DNA of 23,886 bases from an uncultured Collinsella sp. (GTDB lineage Bacteria > Actinomycetota > Coriobacteriia > Coriobacteriales > Coriobacteriaceae), in the NCBI GenBank assembly GCA_900539035.1, contig UQAU01000030.1, positions 1 through 23,886 on the forward strand. Reading direction: 5' to 3'. Position numbers and translations under genes: made by a program. Below the pieces are notes generated by a model. That model had not been told where the DNA came from and did no database searches. It was given only the letters and a program-made list of their open reading frames with translations. Below, piece after piece: positions 7,641-15,157 of the stretch; the first letter of the stretch is position 1, and each line of letters starts with the position of its first letter.

Positions 7641-7676
7641 CAGGGGGCGGGCAGACGTTGGTTTGCCCGCCCCCTG
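7641..7676. other. Intercistronic GC-rich hairpin after the binding-protein gene
   Basis: CAGGGGGCGGGCA (7641-7653) pairs perfectly with TGCCCGCCCCCTG (7664-7676). No U-tract follows, so it is unlikely to be a plain terminator. It is well placed to protect the 3' end of the binding-protein message and let it be more abundant than the permease messages, as known for malE. It is followed by catattgaaagg, which includes the next gene's ribosome binding site. Confidence 0.75.
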
Positions 7677-7696
7677 CATATTGAAAGGACCCTTTT

Positions 7697-8551
7697 ATGG
7701 GCAAAGCACTCAAGCGCTGGTGGCCGCTCTTTATGCTGCCCACGTGCCTGGCGTTTATGATCGGGTTCGTGATCCCCTTTATCCAGGGCTTCTATCTCTC
7801 GTTCTGCCAGTTTATTACCATCAACAATGCGCACTTTGTCGGTATCGAGAACTACGTGCGCGCACTGTCCGATCCACAGTTCTCCACGTCGTTCTTCTTT
7901 ACCGTGGCGTTTGCCTTCCTGTCGACGGTGCTCATCAACGTGATCGCCCTGGCCATCGCGCAGGCGCTCACCCGCAAGGCGCTCAAAGGCACCAACATCT
8001 TCCGTACGATCTTCTTTATGCCTAACCTGATCGGCGGCATCGTGCTGGGCTACATCTGGCAGATTCTGATCAACTGCCTGCTCTCCAACGTGGGCGCTCA
8101 GCTCATCGCCCTTAACTCTGCTGCTGGCTTCTGGGGCCTTATCATCCTGACCCTGTGGCAGCAGGTCGGCTACATGATGATCATCTACATCGCTGGTCTG
8201 CAGTCCATTCCGTCCGACTACATCGAGGCCGCCAAGGTCGACGGTGCCACGGCATGGCAGACGTTTTGGAAGGTTAAGATCCCTAACCTGATGCCGACCA
8301 TCACCATCTGCCTGTTCCTGTCCATCACCAACGGCTTTAAGCTGTTCGACCAGAACCTCGCCCTTACCGGCGGCGCCCCCGCGCATTCCACCGAGATGCT
8401 CGCCCTGAACATCTACAACACGTTCTATTCGCGTGCCGGTATCGCATGGCAGGGCATTGGCCAGGCCAAGGCAGTCATCTTCTGCATCCTGGTCGTAGCC
8501 ATCTCCATGATTCAGCTTAAGGCCACGAGGTCCAAGGAGGTGCAGCAGTAA
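7697..8551 (+). CDS. ABC sugar importer permease 1 (MalF/MsmF type)
   Basis: This 284-residue integral membrane subunit has about six hydrophobic segments, the first at about residues 10-35. The cytoplasmic coupling motif EAAKVDGATAWQTFWKVKIP lies near residues 177-196, which places it in the binding-protein-dependent permease family and lets it contact the ATPase. The N-terminus is short, unlike the long periplasmic loop form of E. coli MalF. Ribosome binding site AAAGGA lies nine bases before the ATG. The stop codon overlaps the next gene's start (TAATG), so the two permeases are translationally coupled. Confidence 0.95.
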   Translation: MGKALKRWWPLFMLPTCLAFMIGFVIPFIQGFYLSFCQFITINNAHFVGIENYVRALSDPQFSTSFFFTVAFAFLSTVLINVIALAIAQALTRKALKGTNIFRTIFFMPNLIGGIVLGYIWQILINCLLSNVGAQLIALNSAAGFWGLIILTLWQQVGYMMIIYIAGLQSIPSDYIEAAKVDGATAWQTFWKVKIPNLMPTITICLFLSITNGFKLFDQNLALTGGAPAHSTEMLALNIYNTFYSRAGIAWQGIGQAKAVIFCILVVAISMIQLKATRSKEVQQ

Positions 8552-9390
8552 TGAAACGCGATAAGGTTATCAACCGCGCGCTCTCAATCTTCTTTACGAT
8601 TCTGTCGCTCGCGTGGATCTACCCCGTGTTCATGATCGCGCTCAATTCCTTTAAGAAAGCGACCGCAATCAGCACCACCACAGCGTTCGATCTGCTCACG
8701 CCCGAGACGTTCAACGGCCTTGCAAACTACTTGCACGCTCTTAACGAGCAGGGCTTTGCCTCGGCATTTATGTACTCGCTCATCATCACGGTCACGTCGG
8801 TCGTGCTGATTTTGGTGTGCTGCTCCATGTGCGCTTGGTATGTGGTTCGTGTCAACAACAAGATCTCGAACTTCTTCTATTACCTGTTCGTCTTCTCGAT
8901 GGTCGTGCCCTTCCAGATGCTCATGTTCACGCTGTCCAATTTGGCGGACCGCATCGGCTTCAACACGCCGTTCAACATTTGCTTTATCTATCTTGGCTTT
9001 GGCGCGGGCCTGGCGGTCTTTATGTTCGCCGGCTTTGTAAAGAACATTCCGCTCGAGATCGAAGAGGCGGCCATGATCGACGGCTGCAACCCGGTCCAGG
9101 TGTTCTTTAAGATCGTCCTTCCCATCATGAAGCCCACCTATCTTTCGGTCGGCATTCTCGAGACCATGTGGGTCTGGAACGACTATCTGCTGCCCTACCT
9201 TACCCTCGACTCCACCAAGTACAGGACCATTCCTATCTTGATCCAGTACTTCCGCGGCGGCTACGGCCACGTCGAGCTCGGTCCCATGATGGCCTGCATC
9301 ATGATGGTCGTTATCCCCATCGTCATCATGTACATCCTCTGCCAGAAGTACATCATCGACGGCGTGGTGGCGGGTGCCGTCAAGGGCTGA
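8551..9390 (+). CDS. ABC sugar importer permease 2 (MalG/MsmG type)
   Basis: This 279-residue membrane subunit pairs with the preceding permease. It has about six membrane segments and the coupling motif EEAAMIDGCNPVQVFFKIVLP near residues 170-190. The MWVWNDYLLP segment after it is typical of MalG-type subunits. Its ATG overlaps the previous stop by one base and uses AAGGAGG inside the preceding gene as its ribosome binding site. A hairpin and then the ATPase gene follow, completing a standard importer. Confidence 0.95.
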   Translation: MKRDKVINRALSIFFTILSLAWIYPVFMIALNSFKKATAISTTTAFDLLTPETFNGLANYLHALNEQGFASAFMYSLIITVTSVVLILVCCSMCAWYVVRVNNKISNFFYYLFVFSMVVPFQMLMFTLSNLADRIGFNTPFNICFIYLGFGAGLAVFMFAGFVKNIPLEIEEAAMIDGCNPVQVFFKIVLPIMKPTYLSVGILETMWVWNDYLLPYLTLDSTKYRTIPILIQYFRGGYGHVELGPMMACIMMVVIPIVIMYILCQKYIIDGVVAGAVKG

Positions 9391-9414
9391 TGCCGTAACT
9401 GTTTTGCAAGTTTC

Positions 9415-9441
9415 TGCGGCGCCCCTCAGCGCGGCGCCGCA
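9415..9441. other. Intercistronic hairpin before the ABC ATPase gene
   Basis: TGCGGCGCC (9415-9423) pairs perfectly with GGCGCCGCA (9433-9441). It is followed immediately by tatcgaaagg, almost identical to the sequence after the hairpin at 7641-7676. No U-tract is present, so message stability or modulation of ATPase translation is more likely than termination. Confidence 0.7.
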
Positions 9442-9458
9442 TATCGAAAGGTAAAGAC

Positions 9459-10658
9459 ATGGCCGAGATCGTTCTCAAACATGTTCAGAAGGTGTATCCC
9501 AACAACGAGTCCAAAAAGAAGGGCTTCTTTGGCAAAAAGAAGAAGACCGAGGAGAAGAAGCACAACCTCAAGGTTACCGAGGACGGCGTGCTCGCGGTGG
9601 AGGACTTTAATCTCACCGTGCATGACCAGGAGTTTGTCGTTCTCGTTGGCCCGTCTGGCTGCGGCAAGTCCACGACGATGCGCATGGTCGCCGGCCTGGA
9701 GGACATCACTTCGGGCGACGTGCTCATCGACGGCAAGCGCGTCAACGACGTGGCGCCCAAGGACCGCGACATTGCCATGGTGTTCCAGAGCTATGCTCTG
9801 TACCCCAATATGACGGTGTACGAGAACATGGCGTTTACGCTTGAGCTCAAGAAGGTCCCCAAGGACGAGATCGACCGTAAGGTTCGCTCTGCTGCCGAGA
9901 TCCTGGGCATTACCGAATACCTCGACCGTAAGCCCAAGGCGCTTTCGGGCGGCCAGCGCCAGCGTGTCGCCATCGGCCGCGCCATCGTGCGTGATCCTAA
10001 GGTCTTTCTGATGGACGAGCCGCTGTCCAACCTGGACGCCAAGCTGCGTAACCAGATGCGTGCCGAGCTCATCAAGCTGCGCCACGAGATCAAGGGCACG
10101 TTCATCTACGTCACCCACGACCAGACCGAGGCCATGACCCTCGGCGATCGCATCGTGGTCATGAAGGACGGCGTCGTCCAGCAGATTGCCACCCCGCAGG
10201 AGGTCTTCAACCATCCCGCGAACATCTTCGTTGCCGGCTTTATCGGTGTGCCGCAGATGAACTTCTTCGATGCCCAGCTGGTGCGCTCGGGCAACGGCTT
10301 CACCGTCAAGACCGAGGATATGAACGTGGCGCTCGCCCCCGAGACCTGCGCTCAGCTTGCTCTCAACTGGGACGGCGGCGACGTGAAGGAGATCACGGCC
10401 GGCGTGCGCCCCGAGCAGATTCTGCTTGCCGACAAGGACGAGGAGGGTGCGCTCCAGGGTACCGTCGAGGTGACCGAGCTCATGGGTTCGACCGAGCATG
10501 TCCACGTGACCGCTCCCGATGGCCAGTTCGTCCTGATCATTCCCGTTGTCGACCTTGAGGCCAAGGGTGCGCTCAAGGCGGGCGACCCCATCTGGTTCAA
10601 GTTCGAGAAGAACGCGACCCACCTCTTCGATAAGGTCTCTGGCAAGAACCTTATCTAG
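9459..10658 (+). CDS. ABC sugar importer ATPase (MsmX/UgpC/MalK type)
   Basis: This 399-residue ATPase powers carbohydrate importers. The Walker A motif GPSGCGKST starts at residue 64, the signature LSGGQRQR at about 162, Walker B FLMDEP and the D-loop SNLDAKLR follow, and the switch histidine is in YVTHDQTEA. A C-terminal MalK-like regulatory domain covers about 250-399. Odd feature: between the first beta strand (VYPNN) and AVEDFNL there is a lysine-rich insertion of about 25 residues (SKKKGFFGKKKKTEEKKH and following) that is absent from typical MsmX proteins. GAAAGG precedes the ATG. Because MsmX-type ATPases often serve several importers, this one may do so too. Confidence 0.95.
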   Translation: MAEIVLKHVQKVYPNNESKKKGFFGKKKKTEEKKHNLKVTEDGVLAVEDFNLTVHDQEFVVLVGPSGCGKSTTMRMVAGLEDITSGDVLIDGKRVNDVAPKDRDIAMVFQSYALYPNMTVYENMAFTLELKKVPKDEIDRKVRSAAEILGITEYLDRKPKALSGGQRQRVAIGRAIVRDPKVFLMDEPLSNLDAKLRNQMRAELIKLRHEIKGTFIYVTHDQTEAMTLGDRIVVMKDGVVQQIATPQEVFNHPANIFVAGFIGVPQMNFFDAQLVRSGNGFTVKTEDMNVALAPETCAQLALNWDGGDVKEITAGVRPEQILLADKDEEGALQGTVEVTELMGSTEHVHVTAPDGQFVLIIPVVDLEAKGALKAGDPIWFKFEKNATHLFDKVSGKNLI

Positions 10659-10726
10659 GCCTGGTGCATCCGGGCCCTCCCTTTGGGCGACTGCGGTATT
10701 GCCATCCTTTTGCCGCGGTCACATAT

Positions 10727-10770
10727 AAGGCTCCCCTCCCGTCCACTGGGCGAGAGGGGAGCCTTTCTTT
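10727..10770 (+). terminator. Intrinsic terminator of the ABC importer operon
   Basis: AAGGCTCCCCTC (10727-10738) pairs with GAGGGGAGCCTT (10754-10765), followed by tcttt. It lies about 70 bases after the ATPase stop codon. Confidence 0.85.
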
Positions 10771-10798
10771 GTGTTGGGGTTGTCTGGCCGGTCGTTTG

Positions 10799-10934
10799 TC
10801 TCGATCTGTAACGGGTAGGGCCGATTTCGGACGTTAGATGTTACAGATTGAGATAAACCCAAGGGGAGGGGCCGGTATGTCTCAATCTGTAACAGCTGGG
10901 ACCGTTTTGGTTGAGTAGTTGTTATGGATCGAGA
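10799..10934. repeat. Two tandem imperfect hairpin units in the gap before glgP
   Basis: Each unit is 55 bases: a 14-base left arm beginning TCTCRATCTGTAAC, a 27-base spacer and a complementary right arm ending GATYGAGA. Unit 1 is 10799-10853 and unit 2 is 10880-10934. The units agree at about 39 of 55 positions, mostly in the arms, and pairing survives through G-U pairs when read on the plus strand. They fill most of the gene-free stretch 10659-11035, between the ABC operon terminator and the glgP terminator. No open reading frame fits. Function unknown. Confidence 0.75.
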
Positions 10935-10973
10935 TTGTTTGACCGAGTCGGGTCACAGGGTAACGTGCGGGCA

Positions 10974-11008
10974 CAAAAAACGGAGCCGCGTTGCCACGAC
11001 TCCGTTTC
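10974..11008 (-). terminator. Intrinsic terminator of glgP
   Basis: On the minus strand, ACGGAGTC pairs with GGCTCCGT and is followed by a run of six T. It lies about 28 bases past the glgP stop codon. Confidence 0.85.
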
Positions 11009-11035
11009 TCAAGAGGATGGGTAAGGGAAGCGAAA

Positions 11036-13303
11036 TTAACTCAGGTGCCAAATCTCGTCGTTGTACTGGGAGATGGTGCGGTCGGACGAGAAGGTGCCGG
11101 CGTTGGCGATATTGATGAGCGTCTTGCGCATCCAGGCATCCTGGTCCTCGTAGTCGGCCAGTACGCGCTCCTTGGTCTGGATGTACTCCTCAATGTCGAG
11201 CAGGGCCATAAACCAGTCCTTGCCCATAATGTCGTCGTGCAGGCGCTGCAGACGCTCGGCATTGCCGGTCGCCATAAAGGCCGGGTTGGTGATGAAGTCC
11301 ACCAGCAGTTTGATACCGGGCTTGCGGTAGAGTGCGCTGGCGTTATAGCTGCCGTCGGCGTAGAGCTGCTCGACCTGCTTGGAAGAGGCACCAAAGGTGT
11401 AGATGTTCTCGTCGCCTACGAGTTCGGCGATCTCGACATTGGCGCCGTCGAGCGTGCACAGGGTTAAGGCACCGTTGAGCATGAACTTCATGTTGGAAGT
11501 GCCGCTCGCCTCCTTGGAGGCCAGGCTGATCTGCTCGGAGATATCAGCGGCGGGGATCACGCGCTCGGCGGCGGTGACGTTGTAGTTCTCGATCATGACA
11601 ACCTGCAGGTAGGGAGCCACGTCGGGGTCGTTTGCAATCCACTGCGACAGCGTCAAGATCAGATGGATGATGTCCTGCGCGATAGTGTAGGCAGGCGCCG
11701 CCTTGCCGCCAAAGATGATGGTGACGGGGTGCTTAGGTCTGTTGCCGTTCTTGATATCGAGGTACTTCCAGATGATGTAGAGCGCGAGCATCTGCTGGCG
11801 CTTGTACTCGTGCATGCGCTTGACCTGGACGTCGATGATGGCGTTGGAGGGAATGGTCACGCCCTGCTCGAGCGCCATGAACTGGCGCATGATGGCCTTG
11901 GCCTCGACCTTGGTGGCGGCCAGGCGCTCAAGAACGTCCTTGTCGTCGGCGAACTTGGCGAGTTTGCTCAGATCGCCGGTGCTGCGCCAGTCGGTGCCGA
12001 TCACATCGTCGAGCAGGCTGGCGAGCGCGGGGTTGGCCCCATGGATCCAGCGGCGGAAGGTGATGCCGTTGGTCTTGTTGGAGAACTTCTCGGGATAGAT
12101 CTCGTAGAACGGATGAAGCTCGGTGTCCTCCAGGATCTTGGTGTGGAGGGCGGCTACGCCGTTGATGGAGAAGCCAAAGTGGATGTCCATGTGGGCCATG
12201 TGGACGGTGTCGTGCTCGTCGATGATGGCGACGCGCGGGTCATCGTGCTCGGCCTTCGCGACCTCATCGAGCTTGACGATAATGTCGGCGATGGCAGGGG
12301 AGACCTTTTGCAGGCTGGTGAGCGGCCACTTCTCGAGCGCCTCGGCAAGAATCGTGTGGTTGGTGTAGGCGACCATGGAGCGTACGATGGTCACGGCCTC
12401 ATCAAACTTGATGCCATGCTCGGTGGTGAGCAAGCGAATGAGCTCGGGGATGACCATGGTGGGGTGCGTGTCGTTAATCTGGACCACGGCGTAGTCGGCC
12501 AGATCGTGCAGGTTGCTGCCGCGCTCGATGGCCTCGTCGATCAGGAGCTGGGCGGCGTTGCTCACCATGAAGTATTCCTGGTAGATGCGAAGCAGGCGGC
12601 CCTGCTCGTCGGAATCGTCGGGGTAGAGGAACAAGGTGAGGTTCTTGGCGATCTCGGTCTTGTCGAAGTCGATGGAGCTGCCGGGGACCAGGCCGTCGTC
12701 GACGCTCGCCAGGTCGAACAGGCGCAGGCGGTTCTTGGTGGGCTGGTCGTAACCGGGCACATCGATGTTGACGAGCTTGGAGGTAACGGCAAAATCGCCG
12801 AACTCGACGGTGTAGGAGCGGTCATCGTCGACCAGGATGTCCTGCTCACCGAGCCACTCGTCGGGGACGGCCTTCTGCTGGTTGTCGACAAAGCGCTGAC
12901 GGAACAGACCGTAGTGATAGTTGAGGCCCACGCCATCGCCGGTCAAGCCCAGCGTGGCGATGGAATCCAGGAAGCACGCGGCCAGGCGGCCCAGGCCGCC
13001 GTTGCCGAGCGACGGCTCGACCTCGAATTCCTCGATCTTGTTGAGGTCGTGGCCTGCGGCGGTGAGCTGGTCCTTAACCTCGTCGTAGATGCCGAGGTCG
13101 ATCATGTTGTTGATGAGCAGCTTGCCGATCAAAAATTCGGCGGAAATGTAATAGAGCTTTTTCTTGCCGTTGTTGAGCGGGCAGGTGGCGGAGCGCTCCT
13201 GCACGAGTTTGACCAGCAGCTTGTAAATGCGACGGTCGTCGAGCTGCTCGAGCGAGGTGCCAAAAGACTGCTCGGCGAGTTCCATGAGGTTAATTCGGGG
13301 CAT
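11036..13303 (-). CDS. glgP: Glycogen/maltodextrin phosphorylase
   Basis: The enzyme cleaves terminal alpha-1,4-glucosidic bonds with phosphate, releasing glucose 1-phosphate from glycogen or maltodextrin in the cytoplasm. Family landmarks include YYISAEFLIG and GLGRLAACFLDS near the N-terminus, INDTHPT in the middle, VQVKRMHEYKRQ, and the PLP-binding EASGTSNMKF with K606. The 755-residue length is a little shorter than E. coli GlgP (about 815). I chose the ATG at 13303 because AGGAG lies about six bases before it; an upstream in-frame ATG at 13330 has no ribosome binding site. The gene follows malQ by 128 bases, a usual pairing for maltodextrin breakdown, and ends at a strong terminator. Glycogen against maltodextrin preference cannot be told from sequence. 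Confidence 0.96.
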   Translation of the reverse strand: MPRINLMELAEQSFGTSLEQLDDRRIYKLLVKLVQERSATCPLNNGKKKLYYISAEFLIGKLLINNMIDLGIYDEVKDQLTAAGHDLNKIEEFEVEPSLGNGGLGRLAACFLDSIATLGLTGDGVGLNYHYGLFRQRFVDNQQKAVPDEWLGEQDILVDDDRSYTVEFGDFAVTSKLVNIDVPGYDQPTKNRLRLFDLASVDDGLVPGSSIDFDKTEIAKNLTLFLYPDDSDEQGRLLRIYQEYFMVSNAAQLLIDEAIERGSNLHDLADYAVVQINDTHPTMVIPELIRLLTTEHGIKFDEAVTIVRSMVAYTNHTILAEALEKWPLTSLQKVSPAIADIIVKLDEVAKAEHDDPRVAIIDEHDTVHMAHMDIHFGFSINGVAALHTKILEDTELHPFYEIYPEKFSNKTNGITFRRWIHGANPALASLLDDVIGTDWRSTGDLSKLAKFADDKDVLERLAATKVEAKAIMRQFMALEQGVTIPSNAIIDVQVKRMHEYKRQQMLALYIIWKYLDIKNGNRPKHPVTIIFGGKAAPAYTIAQDIIHLILTLSQWIANDPDVAPYLQVVMIENYNVTAAERVIPAADISEQISLASKEASGTSNMKFMLNGALTLCTLDGANVEIAELVGDENIYTFGASSKQVEQLYADGSYNASALYRKPGIKLLVDFITNPAFMATGNAERLQRLHDDIMGKDWFMALLDIEEYIQTKERVLADYEDQDAWMRKTLINIANAGTFSSDRTISQYNDEIWHLS

Positions 13304-13349
13304 GTTTTCTCCTGTGATGGGTTGTTTCATGTCTGCAATTCATAAGAAG

Positions 13350-13383
13350 CCCGCGCGAGGGGATAGGGGTGGCCTCGCGCGGG
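13350..13383. other. Intercistronic hairpin between malQ and glgP
   Basis: CCCGCGCGAGG (13350-13360) pairs perfectly with CCTCGCGCGGG (13373-13383). On the minus strand it is followed by cttcttatg, a poor U-tract, so it may be an attenuator or stability element within a malQ-glgP message. Confidence 0.6.
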
Positions 13384-13431
13384 AAAAGCAAGCGCGTCCG
13401 CACGGTGGGGAGGGGTCGGGCGCGGTAGCTC

Positions 13432-14937
13432 CTATTGAGGAAGCTCGATTTCGGCTTCCGACGGGATGCGGAAGTAGGTCTCGGTCCAGTCGGTGAGTTT
13501 GTGCTCGAGCTCGCGGGTGATGGCGCCGTCGAGCATGCGCCAGGTCCAGTTGCCGCCCAGCGTGGCAGGGGTGTTGATGCGCGCCTCGTTGCCCAAGTTG
13601 AGCAAATCCTGCATGGTGTAGATGCACGTGTCGCTCACGCTGGCGGCGATGGTGCGATTGAGTGCATCTGCCATGGGTTCGCCGGCCTGCTGATGGGTGT
13701 ACAGGGCTGCCTGCTCGCGTTGACGCGGGGTGGCCGTTCCCTCAAACCAACCGCGCGCCGTCTCGTTGTCGTGGGTGCCCACATAGGCGACGGTGTTGGC
13801 GATGTAGTTATGCGGCAGGTAGTACGAGTTGGTACCCTCAAAGGCAAACTGCAGGATCTTCATGCCGGGGAAGCCCGAGTTGTCGCGCATGTCGATGACG
13901 CCGGGGGTGAGGAAGCCCAGGTCCTCGGCGATGATGGGCAGCGTGCCGAGCTTTTCCTCGAGCGTCTTGAAGAACTTGAGGCCGGGACCCTGCGTCCACG
14001 AACCGTAAGACGAATCGGGCGAGGAGAACGGCACCTCCCAATAGGCCTCGAAGCCGCGGAAGTGATCCAGGCGGATGACGTCGTACATGTCGAGGGCGGC
14101 GCGAATGCGGCCTTCCCACCAGGAGAAGCCATCGGACTCCATAGCGTCCCAGTCGTAGATGGGGTTGCCCCAGTACTGGCCGGTGGCCGAGAACTGGTCG
14201 GGCGGCGTGCCGGCGACGCTCACGGGATTGCCGGCGGCGTCGATCTTAAAGAGCTCAGGTGTCGCCCACATCTCGACGGAGTCACGCGAGACATAGATGG
14301 GCAAATCTCCGATGATGAGAATGTCGCGCTCGTTGGCATAGGCCTTGAGGCGGCTCCACTGGCGATCGAAGAAGTACTGCGTCATCTGGTGGTAGAGCAT
14401 ACGCGCCGGATGGTCGGCGCAGACCTTGGCGGAAGCCTCGCCGCGGGTGCGGAGCTCCGCGGGCCACTCCCAAAACGCCTTGAGACCGCACTCTTCTTTG
14501 ACGGTCATGAACTCACAGTAGGGGATGAGCCAGTCCTCGTTGGCCTGGATAAAGTCATCGAAATCGGTCGGCTTGTCGGCAGCAAAGCGCTCAGCGGCGC
14601 GGTCGAGAATCTGACGGCGGCCGCCAAAGATAGCACCGTAGTCGACATTGCTGGGGTCGGATCCCAGATACACGCCATCGATATCGCGCTGCTCCAGATA
14701 CCCTGCCTCGATAAGCTCGGCAAAGTCGATAAAGTTGGGGTTGCCTGCGCGGGCCGAGAACGACTGATAGGGCGAATCGCCATAGCTGGTCGTCGTAAGG
14801 GGCAGAATCTGCCAGTAATGTTGTTTGCACGAGGCGAGAAAATCGACGAAGTCGTAGGCATTCCAACCAAAGCCGCCGATTCCGTATGGTCCGGGCAGAG
14901 ATGAGACGGGCATGAGGACGCCGCTTGCACGCTCCAT
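13432..14937 (-). CDS. malQ: 4-alpha-glucanotransferase (amylomaltase)
   Basis: The product transfers alpha-1,4-glucan segments between maltodextrins and releases glucose, lengthening chains for the phosphorylase encoded next. It is a GH77 enzyme of 501 residues. The N-terminal SSLPGPYGIGG is characteristic. Catalytic residues are visible: nucleophile D291 in IRLDHFRG, acid/base E338 in IIAEDLG and D390 in GTHDNE, at nearly the same spacing as in Thermus amylomaltase. Start choice: ATG at 14937 with GGTGAG seven bases upstream; longer versions from GTG or TTG at 14949/14952 are possible but less like the family. A candidate promoter lies at about 15020-15045. Confidence 0.95.
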   Translation of the reverse strand: MERASGVLMPVSSLPGPYGIGGFGWNAYDFVDFLASCKQHYWQILPLTTTSYGDSPYQSFSARAGNPNFIDFAELIEAGYLEQRDIDGVYLGSDPSNVDYGAIFGGRRQILDRAAERFAADKPTDFDDFIQANEDWLIPYCEFMTVKEECGLKAFWEWPAELRTRGEASAKVCADHPARMLYHQMTQYFFDRQWSRLKAYANERDILIIGDLPIYVSRDSVEMWATPELFKIDAAGNPVSVAGTPPDQFSATGQYWGNPIYDWDAMESDGFSWWEGRIRAALDMYDVIRLDHFRGFEAYWEVPFSSPDSSYGSWTQGPGLKFFKTLEEKLGTLPIIAEDLGFLTPGVIDMRDNSGFPGMKILQFAFEGTNSYYLPHNYIANTVAYVGTHDNETARGWFEGTATPRQREQAALYTHQQAGEPMADALNRTIAASVSDTCIYTMQDLLNLGNEARINTPATLGGNWTWRMLDGAITRELEHKLTDWTETYFRIPSEAEIELPQ

Positions 14938-15022
14938 GAATGCGCTCACCAACCTTCTTGTTGTGGGGTCGGCCTGCCGATGGGTGTGCAGTCCGCCTCC
15001 GATGTTCTGATTCGATACGCCT

Positions 15023-15045
15023 ATTGTAAAACATGTTGTTTAAAC
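15023..15045 (-). promoter_or_regulatory. Candidate malQ promoter -10 box and GTTTAAAC palindrome
   Basis: On the minus strand TACAAT (complement of 15023-15028) is a good -10 box about 90 bases before malQ. Immediately upstream is GTTTAAAC (15038-15045) within ACATGTTGTTTAAACATGT, a near-perfect inverted repeat. A convincing -35 box is missing, which would fit an activator-dependent or repressor-overlapped promoter. The palindrome matches those beside the PTS and GntR genes. Confidence 0.4.
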
Positions 15046-15101
15046 ATGTACAGGCAAGATAAAAAAGTTGGTCGATTTTCGGCGAATGGTTACATGCCAT
15101 G

Positions 15102-15135
15102 AAAAAGCCCCGACCTCACAACGTGAGATCGGGGC
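15102..15135 (-). terminator. Intrinsic terminator of galE
   Basis: On the minus strand GCCCCGATCTCAC pairs with GTGAGGTCGGGGC around a three-base loop, followed by TTTTT. It starts 22 bases after the galE stop codon and separates galE from malQ. Confidence 0.9.
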
Positions 15136-15157
15136 AAGAGCGGTATGTAGGTTTTTG

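Noticed and set aside
7641..7676. A transcription terminator inside the ABC operon
   Set aside because: No U-tract follows the stem and the permease genes continue at once, so a stability hairpin fits better.
9426..10622. A 398-residue open frame on the minus strand opposite the ABC ATPase
   Set aside because: Antisense shadow; the ATPase has all motifs in the plus frame.
10799..10934. A short CRISPR array
   Set aside because: Only two units, each an inverted repeat with imperfectly conserved arms, and no cas genes; the pattern is tandem hairpins, not direct repeats with unique spacers.
11663..13345. A 560-residue open frame on the plus strand opposite glgP
   Set aside because: It is a shadow of glgP caused by high GC at third positions; its translation is rich in G, V, D and L repeats and has no recognisable domain, while glgP is certain.
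13435..14904. A 489-residue open frame on the plus strand opposite malQ
   Set aside because: Antisense shadow of a gene with intact catalytic residues; composition is not protein-like.
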